From positions 1 to 64,000 of the forward strand of contig JAFJTR010000079.1 in assembly GCA_022559985.1 (NCBI GenBank): 64,000 bases of DNA, in the 5' to 3' direction. Below the pieces are notes generated by a model that saw only the letters and a program-made list of their open reading frames with translations, was not told the DNA's origin and did no database searches. Shown here piece by piece: positions 46,563-57,703 of the stretch; within the stretch, counting starts at the first letter, position 1; the number at the start of each line of letters is the position of its first letter. This stretch comes from Parastagonospora avenae f. sp. tritici 18332-5 (lineage: Eukaryota; Ascomycota; Dothideomycetes; Pleosporales; Phaeosphaeriaceae). The translations under genes and the position numbers were made by a program.

Positions 46563-47333
46563 ATGAAGAGCGACTTTGACTACCACTCTGAATCATCTCT
46601 GCCAACACAACCTGTCCACTTGCCTTCATCTCCTCCCTATTTCAAACAGAGCGGCGCGTCATTTACATCGTCAGTGGAAATGGACGACCAATACCGTCCC
46701 AAGTCGGAGCCGCCCGTGACACAGAATGATGATGCCGCCAGGCCCTCACACAGACGCGTGAGCTCTGAAGATACCGAGCGACCACCGTCGGGCCAGCAAG
46801 TGCGGAAAGACTCAGACCAGGACGAAGAAGAGAACGACGACGAGATGGAGGAGGACGACAGCGACTGCAACCCTGCGGAGAAGATTAAGGACTTTGACTG
46901 GAACGAGCTGCACAGTCGATATCACGAAGCTATGGATCAGTGTCGCACACAGGAGGGTGAGCTGGCCGAAGAATGGGAGAGTCTCATGAATGTACTGCTT
47001 CACTTTGCATGCTTAGGTCACGATGCTGATGAGTTTGCAGTACTTCCGCATCTGGGCAGAATCTGGTCACGAGCATGAGACAGATCGGACATTCCAGCGG
47101 TACCGATCTCCATTCACGTTTCCGTCTTGCTCTCTCGCTGACAAGTTCACAGTCTCCAAACCCGTACAATCTTCGTTCAGAATTCAGAAGCTGTACTCGA
47201 GAGTAAACGCAACCACTGTATGTTATGGCGTCCCGTTGTGTACTGGCTTACTCACCCACTTCATCTAGATATCGGCGTAGTGAAGGCTTTCGAGAGTGCG
47301 CTGACCCTCCTCAAAATGGGGCCCGGCCGTTGA
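46563..47333 (+). CDS. Acidic four-exon protein, unknown
   Basis: Exons 46563-46991, 47041-47099, 47153-47217 and 47269-47333, 205 aa. All four junctions close in phase, with CTGAT/CTGAC-type branch sites and CAG/TAG acceptors. The N-terminal 90 residues are disordered and Ser/Pro-rich, followed by a strongly acidic run (DEEENDDEMEEDDSD). The C-terminal 100 residues form a conserved-looking helical region: DFDWNELHSRYHEAM, GELAEEWESLMN, then YFRIWAESGHEHE and a terminal helix ending in KMGPGR. I do not recognise the family. Neighbours are ATG14 (divergent) and TRR1 (convergent). The last three exons are too short to stand out on their own; closure of all phases is the main evidence. Confidence 0.7.
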
Positions 47334-47773
47334 TGCAACCTAGACGCGATGTACCTCGCCTATCACGCGCCCCAGCCAGAATCGGCATCTTCTCGCAGTC
47401 ACGACATTTCACAATCATGTGCATCATTTGGCATAGGAGCTTCAAGATGCTCAACAATGTAGAGCATCGAGTAGAGGGGCTAAGAACCGTTTCCACTATG
47501 GGCACTGGTTGTTCGAAGCAATGGCCTTCACAGAATATATACCCATCGAATGCATTATCTAATTTCTCTATTGCTTGAGAGTCAATGATATCTGATACCT
47601 GACCCATCAAATGCCTAAAGGCCAAGTCTATATCCACATGCCTTAGGATATGGCAAACTACGAGCGAGGGCTCCAGCCAACAAATGCCCACCCAAATCCT
47701 TTTCCTGAGCTCTATATAGTCGATGCACGAAACACTGATGCTAGATCCTTGTGATGCTACGTACCTGATGAAT

Positions 47774-49066
47774 CTACAAAAGAGGGTTGGAGCGGTACTC
47801 AGGGACCACGCCGTTGGTCTGCGACTTCTCGGCCTGGTTCTCTGTCTCGAGCTCGTTGCCGACGCTGTCGTCATGCTCGGCGAGCCACTTCTCGGCCTCA
47901 AGGGCCGCAACACAGCCGGATCCGGCACTGGTAATGGCCTGACGGTATCGCTTATCCTGGACGTCACCGGCAGCAAATACACCCTCAACGCTAGTCAGGC
48001 CCTCGCCGGGCTTGGTGATCAGGTAGCCGTCCTCGTCCATGTCGAGCTGTCCCTTGAAGATCTCTGTTGCCGGATCGTGACCGACAGCATAGAAGAGTCC
48101 CCGTGCCGGGACAGTCTGCTCCTCCTTGGTGACGTTGTTCTTGACGACCAATTCAGTCATCAGGCCGTTCTTCTTGTCCTCGCCCTTGATCTGGCTTGCG
48201 CTGGTGTTGTACAAGATCTCGATCTTCGGGTGGGTAGTGAGGCGGCGCGCATTTGTCCTGCTGGCCCGTAGCTTGTCTCTCCGTACGAGAACGGTCACCT
48301 TCTTTGCCTTCTTCGTGAGGTAGAGAGCCTCTTCGACTGCAGAGTCACCTCCTCCGATAACGACTAGGGGCTGGTCGCGGAACATGGGCAGCGAGCCGTC
48401 GCATACTGCGCAGGCCGATACACCAAAGCCCCAGTATTTCTCCTCGCCGGGCAGATCCAATCTCCTTGCCTTTGCGCCGGTTGCAATGATGAGAGAATCG
48501 GCAGTGTGCTCCTCCTCCTCAATCTCCTCGTCATCGCCCATGGGGTGCAACCAATATTTGAATGGGCGTGATTTGAGGTCGACCTTCGCAACGGTCTGGG
48601 AAATGATCTCGGTTCCGCATGCTTCTGATTGTTCGCGCATGTGTTCCTATGGCTTGTCAGCGGAGGTGTATGTCAACTGGCGCAAAGTGCATACCATGAG
48701 CTTTCCACCTCCGATCTTCAGGAAACCGGGAAAGTTCTCCACTTCATCTGTGGTGGTCAATTGACCACCGGCTGCGATACCGAGAGCCATGAAGCCCTCG
48801 TACATGACGGCTGCGCATTGTTAGCGGATATTATTCTTGCCCATGCTTCGGCGACCTACGCTTCAGGTCGGCGCGCGCCGCATAGATAGCTGCGGTGTGG
48901 CCTGCGGGCCCTGAGCTGCGAGTTTGTCAGCATGTGGTCAAAATCTGGTGGGGCCATTCCAAGTGGCACACAACGCGCTGCAACATACCCAATGACTGCG
49001 CATACTGTCAGCACTTTCGTCACGAATAGGATGTGCGCATTACTCACTGACGACCTTTGAATGCAT
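47774..49066 (-). CDS. TRR1: Thioredoxin reductase (cytosolic, low-Mr type)
   Basis: Five exons, 49066-49048, 48995-48989, 48915-48860, 48810-48695 and 48646-47774, 356 aa, with every phase closing. Exon 2 is only 7 nt and supplies the middle of the FAD-binding IIGSGPAGHTA motif. The flavoenzyme passes electrons from NADPH to thioredoxin. Other motifs: AAGGQLTTTDEVENFPG, the redox pair CAVC (about Cys145 and Cys148), the NADPH motif VVIGGGDSAVEEAL, and the FAD C-terminal FAAGDVQDKRYRQAITSAGSGC. An open frame with no ATG continues about 115 codons upstream of the start. The acidic/polar C-terminal tail after the core is about 25 residues. Confidence 0.95.
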
Positions 49067-49933
49067 CCTTCGCGAATCTACTTTTGGTGTGGCTGACAAG
49101 CTCGAAGCCGCGGTGGGTGTCACGCGCTGATTGTGCGATGCAGCAGCTGCAATAGGCACAGAGAATAAAGATAAGAACCTAGGAGATGCCCGTCGGAATG
49201 TTGAGGCGAACACTTTGGCGACGTGCGCGGGTCTCGCGTGCAAGATCTGACCGGTAGTGGAAGTGAGAGGCGGGAGGTGAGATGACAGCAGGTGCCTAGG
49301 AAGAGGGACCGGGTGTCGCAGAGAAAGCTGGAAGACGGTAGTCTCAAGTCCAGTGGAGAACAGTGAAAGATCGTTGATGTCACTGAAGTTGAAGTCCGGG
49401 GATGTTACCAAGATCTGCTGGTGGAATGACGGCGAGTCTTGTTGGAGGGGTGTGCTTCCTTCGAAATGTGCTCAAGGCCTGATTAGGACTAATCTCAGCG
49501 CTGCCCAACACAACATACAAGGTGGCAGAAGGAAGAAGGATGCTCACTCACTGCTTAGAGATATACACGCCCAGGGGATGGTGGTCTGGGTTCGAGGAGA
49601 AAAATCGCGGCGGCGCCGGTACATGCGACGATCCCGGACTCTTAGAAATCGAGTTGTACTAGACCCACGGCCACCGGCAGACTCTTGCGCGGAACTGACA
49701 CAACTGCGGCGGCATATGGGGCACCTTTGCCGACTCGTTAGCCTCGGCATGGCCAAGATTACTTGTTCTTCTGTCAAGTTCCGAGAACGAATAGCTGGGC
49801 CAGATCTGCTCCATCTGATTACTGTTGTTGCGAGTCCAGAGCCTCTTACGTCACAGGCCGACTCCAAAACTGGTGTATTGGTAACAAGGGTCCGATCTTA
49901 TCTAAACTGTCATCTGCTGCTAGTGCTCCGTAC
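49067..49933. other. Upstream region of TRR1, ambiguous open frames
   Basis: No independently supported gene. A minus-strand frame (49867-49544) has a CPICRRSC segment and ends at a GTGAGT donor-like site near 49548; together with the open frame 49411-49067 it could form extra 5' exons of TRR1. Neither is conserved-looking enough to annotate as coding. Confidence 0.4.
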
Positions 49934-51598
49934 CTAATCCTCAGCGCCTGGTCTCTTTCGCAAATTCTCCACGTGATACAAAATGTCTCGGACTGCTTTA
50001 TCATCTGCTGTCGCTAGACCGTCCATACCTCCAAGGGCAAATGAGCTGACGAGTGCACCCATGCCCGCATCTTCGCGCCATTCGCCATCTGCCTGCTTCG
50101 AAAAGTACTGCAACCGCGGTCCGTCCTGAGTGATCTCGTTAGTCTCACGTATGTTCAAAGTGGGCAGATGTGCTCACTGCATTCTCGCGAAGTTCTGATG
50201 TAGACCCTGCCTTGTGCACGTTGTCTATGGAGACAATCGTCGTCCAAGAGTTTTGCGAGGTCTGCACGAATGCGACGTCCAGTGGATTGCCCGTAAGTGA
50301 AAGCGAGCTGCCAGTCACTGCGCCTGTACCAACATTGAAGTTGAACAGTCCTGGCAACCCTTCACATGCCACCAGTACTTCGCTCGTCTGGAAAGGTTAG
50401 TAAAGAGCGAAAGTAATCAAGTGCAAGGTCTCACCTCTTTGTTGCCAGGAACCTCCCATATCCCAGAAACAGCAGTCTTAAACGATGAATCGTCTCTTAA
50501 GGATGAGCTCACGTCCGGGCGTGCCCTGAGATGCTGAATGACAGTATCGCGAAGTGGCAACTTCTCGTTGAGTCGGAAATTCCGCCAGTCCCAGACAAGG
50601 AGATGGGTATCGCCTCCGCCTGAGACCAGTAGCCCGGATCGTGTCACGCAGAGTCTACTCACGAATTCTTCGTGTCCAAAACAGAAGCCCTCGATTATGT
50701 GGGCCTGGGGCACTCCCCGCGATATCCGAATGTGCTCGTCCCTATCTGCTGTAATAATGTAGCTCTTACTGTCTACCTTCGCGAACACCAGATCTGTGAG
50801 CATGGAGACATGGCCCAGAAGGAGGTCGTGTCTGAAGGTAATCGCCTCTTTGGGCTTCGCTGGTCCCTTTGCCTTCTGCTTCAGCTGCTCCTCGAGAGTT
50901 CTTCGATTCCTGCCAGAGTGGACTGTGAAAACTGTCGCGGAAGGAGTGAAGTCTTTTTCCTGCAGCGGTGGCGCTGGTGCAGGAGCTTCTATTTGTTCAT
51001 CTTCTGGTGAAGGGAGCAGTGGCAAAGCATACACGTCTCCAAACTTGTCCGCACACAAGATGGTGGAGTCGTCAGATGTCAAAGTGATTGATGACGGCCT
51101 TCTCGACATGCAACTTTCTAGCTGTTAGTACTTCGTGTGAACGTGAATATGCAGCATCTTACCGCTCGCTTAATTGCTGGAGACGGCGCTGAGCATCGAT
51201 CTGGAAAACCCGAATGCATTTGTCTTCGCCAGTCACGCCGACCAGATATCGACCGTCTTTCGATAGCACCAAGCTCGAGAAGTTGAATTTTGGTTCTTTT
51301 GGTGTCGACAGCTTGATCCGTTTTCCTGGGGGCTCTTGTGCGTTATCTTCTTTGGGATCCTGGCACGATCAGCATCCTTTCAACGCAACTTTTTCACGTC
51401 TCCAGACGGCAGTATCCCCCCATTTTCTCAGTACATATCACTCACTATTACCTGGGCGGCTTGCTGTGACCATACAGACGCGGCGCCATTGCTAGATTGA
51501 ACCACGATCTTGGAGCCACTTGCGCCGAAAAGCGTCCAAGCAACCCCATCTTCAGACGACTCGCTGCGGGCGACAAGACACTGGTACGGAAATGCCAT
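49934..51598 (-). CDS. TRM82: tRNA m7G46 methyltransferase non-catalytic subunit Trm82
   Basis: Five exons, 51598-51452, 51359-51163, 51113-50435, 50387-50178 and 50125-49934, 474 aa, phases closing throughout. Trm82 is the WD40 partner of Trm8 in forming 7-methylguanosine at position 46 of tRNA. Blade-like segments include FNFSSLVLSKDGRYLVGVTG, SSITLTSDDSTILCADKFGDV, GHVSMLTDLVF, IITADRDEHIRIS, GHEEFVSRLCVT and LLVSGGGDTHLLVWDWR. The last two exons give the final propeller strands and a basic C-terminus. The first donor may be GTAATA at 51451 or GTGAGT six bases on; both are in phase and differ by two residues. Confidence 0.9.
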
Positions 51599-51805
51599 GG
51601 TGTTTTTATGCAGAGCGCACTGCAGGGTCCGTACAGTACTTTTCAAGTTTGAAGTAGACGCGTTGCCTAAGCGGTACTAGCGTCGGTTGCGGGCCACAGC
51701 TCACGACCTCAATTTTCGCGTTCTGCCGAGCGAGTTCTCTCTTCCAACAACCACACTACAACCCTACTAAGTCCTTAAACATCCCTTTGGGTCAGCACGA
51801 ACACA

Positions 51806-52865
51806 ATGGGGGGCAAGAAAGAATTCAAGGTCGCTTACTTCGAGAAGCTCGAGACGCTTCTCAAGGAGTACAAGTCCATCTTCATCGTTACCGTCGACAA
51901 TGTCTCGTCGCAGCAGATGCACGAGATCCGTCAGTCGCTCCGCGGTGACGGTGTCGTCCTGATGGGCAAGAACACTATGGTCCGCCGTGCACTGAAGGGC
52001 CTGATCAACGACTCCCCGGAGTACGAGCGCCTGCTTCCCCACGTCAGGGGTGAGTACACGCATCCGCGCGCCGCGCGGCTTCGGCAGCAGGAATTGACAA
52101 TCGCGTAGGCAACGTTGGCTTCGTCTTCACCAACGCCGACCTCAAGGAGACCCGTGACAAGATTCTCTCCAACCGTGTCGCGGCTCCCGCCCGTGCCGGT
52201 GCCCTTGCGCCCCTCGATGTCTTCGTCCCTGCTGGAAACACGTAAGAACACATGTCGCGCTTGAACAGTGGCAAACACTGACAACTCGTAGTGGTATGGA
52301 GCCGGGAAAGACCTCTTTCTTCCAGGCTCTCGGTGTCCCCACAAAGATTGCCCGTGGTACCATTGAAATTACGGCCGACTTGAAGCTCATTGAGGCTGGT
52401 AACAAGGTCGGTGCCTCCGAGGCCACCCTTCTCAACTTGTTGAACATCTCTCCCTTCACCTATGGCATGGGTATCTACCAGATCTACGACAACGGCCAGA
52501 CCTTCGATGCCTCCGTTCTCGACATTGAGGAGTCCCAGCTTCTCAAGGCCTTCAGCTCTGCCATCGCAACCATTGCCAGCATCTCGCTCGCTACCGGTTT
52601 CCCCACTCTGCCCTCTGTCATGCACTCCGTCGTCAACTCCTACAAGAAGGTTCTCGCTGTCGCCATCGAGACCGACTATGAGTGGGAGGAGATTGCCGAG
52701 CTCAAGGACCGCATTGCCAACCCCGACAAGTACGCCTCCGCTGGCCCCGCCGCCGGTGGTGCTGCCGCCAGCTCCGGCGGCGCCGAGGCTGCCAAGGCCG
52801 AGGAGAAGGAAGAGGAGAAGGAGGAGTCTGAGGATGACGACATGGGCTTCGGTCTGTTCGACTAA
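51806..52865 (+). CDS. RPP0: 60S ribosomal stalk protein P0 (uL10)
   Basis: Three exons, 51806-52049, 52109-52241 and 52292-52865, 316 aa, phases closing (GTGAGT and GTAAGA donors). P0 anchors the P1/P2 heterodimers to 28S rRNA at the GTPase-associated centre. The N-terminal rRNA-binding domain includes KNTMVRRAL; the middle has GMEPGKTSFFQALGVPTKIARG and INISPFTYG-type sequence. The C-terminus is the Ala/Gly-rich hinge followed by the acidic peptide EESEDDDMGFGLFD shared by all stalk proteins. Codons end strongly in C, as expected of a highly expressed gene. The start in a tight ACACAATGG context is secure. Confidence 0.97.
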
Positions 52866-53267
52866 GTATCTTCGTTTGCAGCGACATTTCTTGAGAGATT
52901 TCGGCATGGCTACGGCCTGTCGAACCATGTCTTCATGATATAGGACCGACAACGACAATACGATAAGATGAACAACTCCACACGGCCTTGCGTGCGTGTG
53001 ATGCTTACTATGAGCATCGGTACTAGTCGTACATTTTGGTAAGTCTTATTCCCTCTTCACTCTCTTCACACCATGCGACGATGATAAATTTTTAACCCTG
53101 ATCACCATGAGGATCTAAACGCAACACAACTCTAATTTTTTCCTGAGCACCATCTATACCACATTCTTGTCATACTCATATCACTTCCATGTGCTATAGC
53201 TGACTTGAAACAGACAGGATTCAGTGTGCTTCTCAATGCTGTGCATTGGCAACTTGATTGTTACTGC

Positions 53268-54290
53268 TTAAGCACCTAGGCTCCCAGCTTTCGCAAGATC
53301 TATGCGCACCCAGTAGTCTTTCCAAAGCGCCTTACCCCCCAGGCTTCTGCACACACTTGCGCTCTGTATGTTGCCCAAGTAGACATCTGCATGCGACCAG
53401 GCGTTGTCCTCGTCATCTACGGCAAGTCCAGGTGCATACTTGCACATGATCTTCGCAGCAACAGCCTTAGCTATACCCTTTCCCCTATAGTCCGGCTCAG
53501 TGTGCAATGTCGTGAGTGAACCGTCGAGCCCGAGAAATGTCCATGCTACAGGCCTCCCACCCTCTTCGAATACGCCCATGCTTTTCAATGAAAGTAGCGT
53601 CTTTGCCGATCGAGGAATGTTGGTGCGTGCCTTCACTGTTGCCATATCTTGCTCTCTCATATCTCCCCACCGCAGTCCTTTAGGTAAATCCCTCGTTCCC
53701 GGCAGATCAGATAGCTTGAATACAAATTTGTTCAGTTCCAAATGTGCGCCTGGCATGTCCCGTCTTACCAGACCATTCTCGCGCATAATCTCCACAATTG
53801 GTTCAGGACATGCGCCTACCAAGAGCACCTTTGATTCAAGCAAGTGACGCATGAACGTTCCTGGGTGGGCTGGATATTCGCCACCAGGACCCGGTGTGGG
53901 GAATTCTTTCTCATGCTGATATGCGAGGTCCAGCGCAGGCTGATTGTCCGGGCGCATCGGCGGCGTAGGCAACGTAGACATGTAGTGTAGCAACGATAGC
54001 ACCGCTCTTTTGCACTCTTTACAAAATCCCTCGGGTGATGATGGGTGAGTGGGCATTTCTCCAGCAGCGAAAATCCATAGTTCAGTTTCTGGCCGCATGG
54101 ATCGGTCGAGATATGCTGCTGTCCAGCATTTCGGAATCTCCGCATCTTGTGCAAATGTAGCAAGGACGCGTGCATGTTCAGTCCGGTTGACGTGTTGCGT
54201 GCGATATACCAGGTTTATGCTGTAGGGTAGGGCGGCTTTGAGGGCTCGCTGCAGGGAGGGCGATGATGTCGGGTGTTCGTGAACTTGCAT
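53268..54290 (-). CDS. GNAT-family N-acetyltransferase (FR47/GLYAT-like)
   Basis: Intronless, 340 aa. The C-terminal 110 residues carry the GNAT acetyl-CoA fold: RPVAWTFLGLDGSLTTLHT (beta strands 4-5) followed by the pyrophosphate loop YRGKGIAKAVAAK (R/Q-x-x-G-x-G/A). The N-terminal 200 residues are a second, degenerate GNAT-like half, as in glycine N-acyltransferase-like enzymes. The substrate is unknown. The Fot1/pogo relic begins only about 130 bp upstream of the start codon and may have altered its promoter. The frame is intact. Confidence 0.85.
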   Translation of the reverse strand: MQVHEHPTSSPSLQRALKAALPYSINLVYRTQHVNRTEHARVLATFAQDAEIPKCWTAAYLDRSMRPETELWIFAAGEMPTHPSSPEGFCKECKRAVLSLLHYMSTLPTPPMRPDNQPALDLAYQHEKEFPTPGPGGEYPAHPGTFMRHLLESKVLLVGACPEPIVEIMRENGLVRRDMPGAHLELNKFVFKLSDLPGTRDLPKGLRWGDMREQDMATVKARTNIPRSAKTLLSLKSMGVFEEGGRPVAWTFLGLDGSLTTLHTEPDYRGKGIAKAVAAKIMCKYAPGLAVDDEDNAWSHADVYLGNIQSASVCRSLGGKALWKDYWVRIDLAKAGSLGA

Positions 54291-54418
54291 TCTCGGACCG
54301 ATTGGTTCGATTATTGAAGATATGAAAGAACGATCGCTATGTGAGATTGCAGAAATTGTACCGTGTCTTTGAGTTGTTGGTAAGTACCTGCCGTTTTGGG
54401 TGCTGATGACTACCGTGC

Positions 54419-56434
54419 GTGACGGGTCAATGCACGCTCACCCCGCGACAACACCGAAAACCCAGTACTTCAACACACGATAACTCCATCGACACGAGCT
54501 TAATTGAGGCTGCGCTTGCAGCCATCAAAGCGCTAGAGCCAGGAGAAGAGACATGCTATACGAAAATTGCACAAAAGTATGGAGTTGATCGCTCTACGCT
54601 CAGCCGAAGGCACCGCGGCCAAACTACCTCGCGAACAGCTAGTGCAGCAGAACATCAAAATCTCCACTCCCAGCAAGAGCAGGAGCTCCTACGCTATATT
54701 GAGCGCCTTACAAGGCAAGGCCTACCTCCTACACAGCCTGTGATACGACGCTTTGCCTCAGAGATAGCCAGAAGGGAGCTCGGTGTACACTAGGTTAATC
54801 GATATATCAAGCGACACCAGGTTGATCTAATCTCACGCTGGACCACCGGCATCGATCGCTCGCGCCACCAGGCTGACTCTCAATCACAGTATAGCTTCTA
54901 CTTCGAGCTTGTACGCAGCAAGCTCAGTAAATACGATATAGAGCCTTGCAATATGTACAACATAGATGAGAAGGGCTACATGCTAGAAATACTTACTCGC
55001 TCAAAGCGGGTGTTCAGCAGGACTGTATAAGGAGGGGAAGATCAAGGCTCACGTCCAGGATGCCAATTGGGAGTGGATAACGCTGCTAGCCTGCATATGC
55101 GCTGATGGATCAGCCCTCGCGCCTGCGCTGATATATCAATCAGCCTCAGGCTCGATACAGGACACCTGGCTGCAGGCTCTGAGGCCTGAGGATCGATTGT
55201 ATATCCTCCTCACCTTCTGGCTGGACAAACGATGATATAGGACTATCCTGGCTCAAACAAGTATTTGATCGATCTACGAAGGAGAAGGCAGGGCGGAGCT
55301 ATCGATTACTCATCCTTGATGGCCATGGATCTCATCTCACGATGGATTTTATTGAGTACTGCGATCGAAATAGGATCCTCCTTGCAGTATGCCCCCCACA
55401 TTCAACTCACACCCTCCAGCCGCTTAACGTCGTCATGTTCAAGCTATTCTCATCAGCCTACTCAGACCAGGTAGCTGCGTTCATAGAGAGGTGCTAAGGG
55501 CTCACATCTATAAGCAAAAGAGACTTCTATCCCATGTTTATGGCTGCCTGGGAGGCCTCGTTCAAGAAGGATACTATACTTAAGGCCTTTGAGGCAACTG
55601 GCCTCTCACCTTTCGAGCCAGAGGTGGTACTCAAACGATTCAATCAGCCAGCTCAATCAGGCCAATCAAGCGATAGCGACTCTTCAGCCTTAAGCGCCTC
55701 TGATTGGAGGAAGATCAGGCAGCTGGTTAATCACGCTGTAGCTGATAGAGACCAGAAAAAGATCTCAAAGCTCAACCAAACGATCCACCGACTCTCGATC
55801 AGATCAGTACTAGCTGAGCATGAGAATGTGAGACTCAAGGAGGCTCTCATCAATGAGAAGAAGCGCAGGAAGCGAGGCAAGGCTCTGCCTCTAGAGGCAG
55901 CTGAGGAGTATCACGGTGGCGCTATATTCTGGTCCCCAAGGAAGGTGAAGGAGGCACGTGATCGCCAGCACCAACAAGAGCTCGAGGAGGAGCAACTACA
56001 ACACCAGAAAGCTGAGACAGCTCGCGTACGTAAGGAGCAGAGGCAGGAGAAGCTTAGGGCAGTTGAGGCAAGGTGTACAGCAAGAGCAGCAGCTCAATTG
56101 ATGAGGCAGGAGGAGAAGGCTCGTGAGGCTGCTGATCGAGCCTCACGACAGGCAGCTCGTAGGACTCAACAACGACTCCAGCAAGCTCAAAAACTGCCCA
56201 AAGAGGCAAGAGAAAACGCCCCAAGGCAGCTACTAAGGCAGGTTCCAAAAAGAGAGTAGGTACGCAGCCTCAGGGTGGTGGTCAGGCCTCAGGTGCTGTA
56301 GCAGGCCACCACCATCTCAATCACGACACGGCCGAGCAATTAAGCTCCCAGCCAAATATAGATGGCTGCATATATAAATCAATGCCTACAGAACTCAATC
56401 CTAAAAATTATCCCGATTACAGCTATCGTACGTA
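54419..56434 (+). mobile_element. RIP-mutated Fot1/pogo-type DNA transposon relic
   Basis: Blocks of a pogo/Fot1-superfamily transposase in at least four reading segments: a psq/CENP-B-like helix-turn-helix N-terminus (54470-54793; IAQKYGVDRSTLSRRH, then QEQELLRYIERLTRQGLPP), the first catalytic Asp region (NMYNIDEKGYM, near 54955), the second (LLILDGHGSHLT, near 55315), the third region (THTLQPLNVV, near 55415), and a coiled, Lys/Gln-rich C-terminus (55534-56259, then a shifted frame to about 56434). Disruptions: TAG at 54791, a frame change near 55020, stops near 55220 and a TAA near 55495. The third catalytic residue is Asn instead of Asp. Most stop changes fit C-to-T or G-to-A in CpA/TpG context. 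No terminal inverted repeats could be identified, so the outer limits are uncertain. Non-autonomous and dead. Confidence 0.85.
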
Positions 56435-57703
56435 GCCTGATAGCTTCATGTTAGGGTGTTGATTTTGCTGATCGGATCGATGGTTACGCCGTCCGCCCCG
56501 GTAAGAGTTGAGGGTTGGAAGTATCGTAACCGTCTGCCTTCTGTGTCAGACACTCCATCATTCTCGCATCGACAACAGCATCAATTACACATAGTGGCCT
56601 ATCTCAACCTGGCTTCGAGCCGTGGCAAGCACTCCTTTGTGTGCTGACGCTGGGACTCCGAGTGAGCAGCGAAGCAACTTCACGATGCCACCTCCAGTCT
56701 AGAACATCTTGCTCCAGAGGGCTAATCATAGCGCAACACTGTTCCACCAGCTCAGGAAAGATGATGTATATGCCGTTACTAGGACTTCAATAAATCGGAG
56801 GTTCAAAGCTCGATCACTTGAGAGCTACAGGCGTTAGCTGGGCGTGTAGAGTGCGTAAATCGAAGACCAGAACAGGCTCGTGTGACCTGCACCAGCAGCT
56901 CTCTGTTATCGTCTGTACTACATTCAATTCACGTCTCAGCATCATCTTTGATCCCCCCTGGAAGGTGTCAGACATATTTCGCATCCTGCTGGTCGTGCAG
57001 CTAGTAAGCGAACTCCGTCAGCTTCGGCACACCGAAAATGGCTACGTATCAGAGCATCGTGACACGTGAAGTTGTGCACAGAATACATTTCCTTGCGTCT
57101 CTCTGGACCACGCACAAAGTTGCAGACAATTTCTATGCAGCTTGAGTAGTGTACGGCCCTGCATTCCCGACAAAACCTCCTCGAAATCAATAAGGGGTTG
57201 CAGGTTTCACTTCAGCTCTAGAACTTTCGTATCCAAGGACCACGGTAGAGCGGTGTCGCTAACACCACGAATCGCCTAGATGTGGGGAAGAAAAATGCCA
57301 CTAGATGTCTGGACAGCTAAAGCTTACCAGGCTTACCTTGGGTTTTCGGGGAAGCGCTACTATGACGTCTTGGTTGGGACCGCCTTGGCATGGTATCAAG
57401 CATTATAAAGCTGCATATGCAGCATTTTGACGAAGACAAGTGCAGTCCCGGTGCTGCGTGATGGCGTCGATCATGCACCTGTCTGTTGTTAGCTCGAGCT
57501 CGCAGGTGTAAGGTGCAACGCCCACACTACCATTCGACGGAGACATCTAGGACATTGTGCTATCATGCAGTCCAGGAACATATGGGACGGATCCCCAGCC
57601 TTTTCAAGGGTCATTTGGCTACTATATGAGACTGCAGAATTGTTGCCAATTGGCATCTCTCAACGCAAACGTTCAGACCCTGAGCAGCGCAAGAAAATAC
57701 AGA
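56435..57703. other. Intergenic between transposon relic and P450 pseudogene
   Basis: No gene supported. Open frames are short and on both strands. No second transposon domain seen. Confidence 0.5.

Noticed and set aside
47311..47988. 225-codon minus frame overlapping the TRR1 3' end
   Set aside because: Partly an alternative frame of TRR1 and partly its 3' flank; no recognisable features.
52044..52958. 304-codon minus-strand frame opposite ribosomal P0
   Set aside because: Shadow caused by strong C-ending codon bias of RPP0 on the plus strand; no protein features of its own.
54300..56450. Terminal inverted repeats of the pogo-like element
   Set aside because: Compared both flanks by eye; no inverted match beyond what chance allows, so no TIR or target duplication is annotated.
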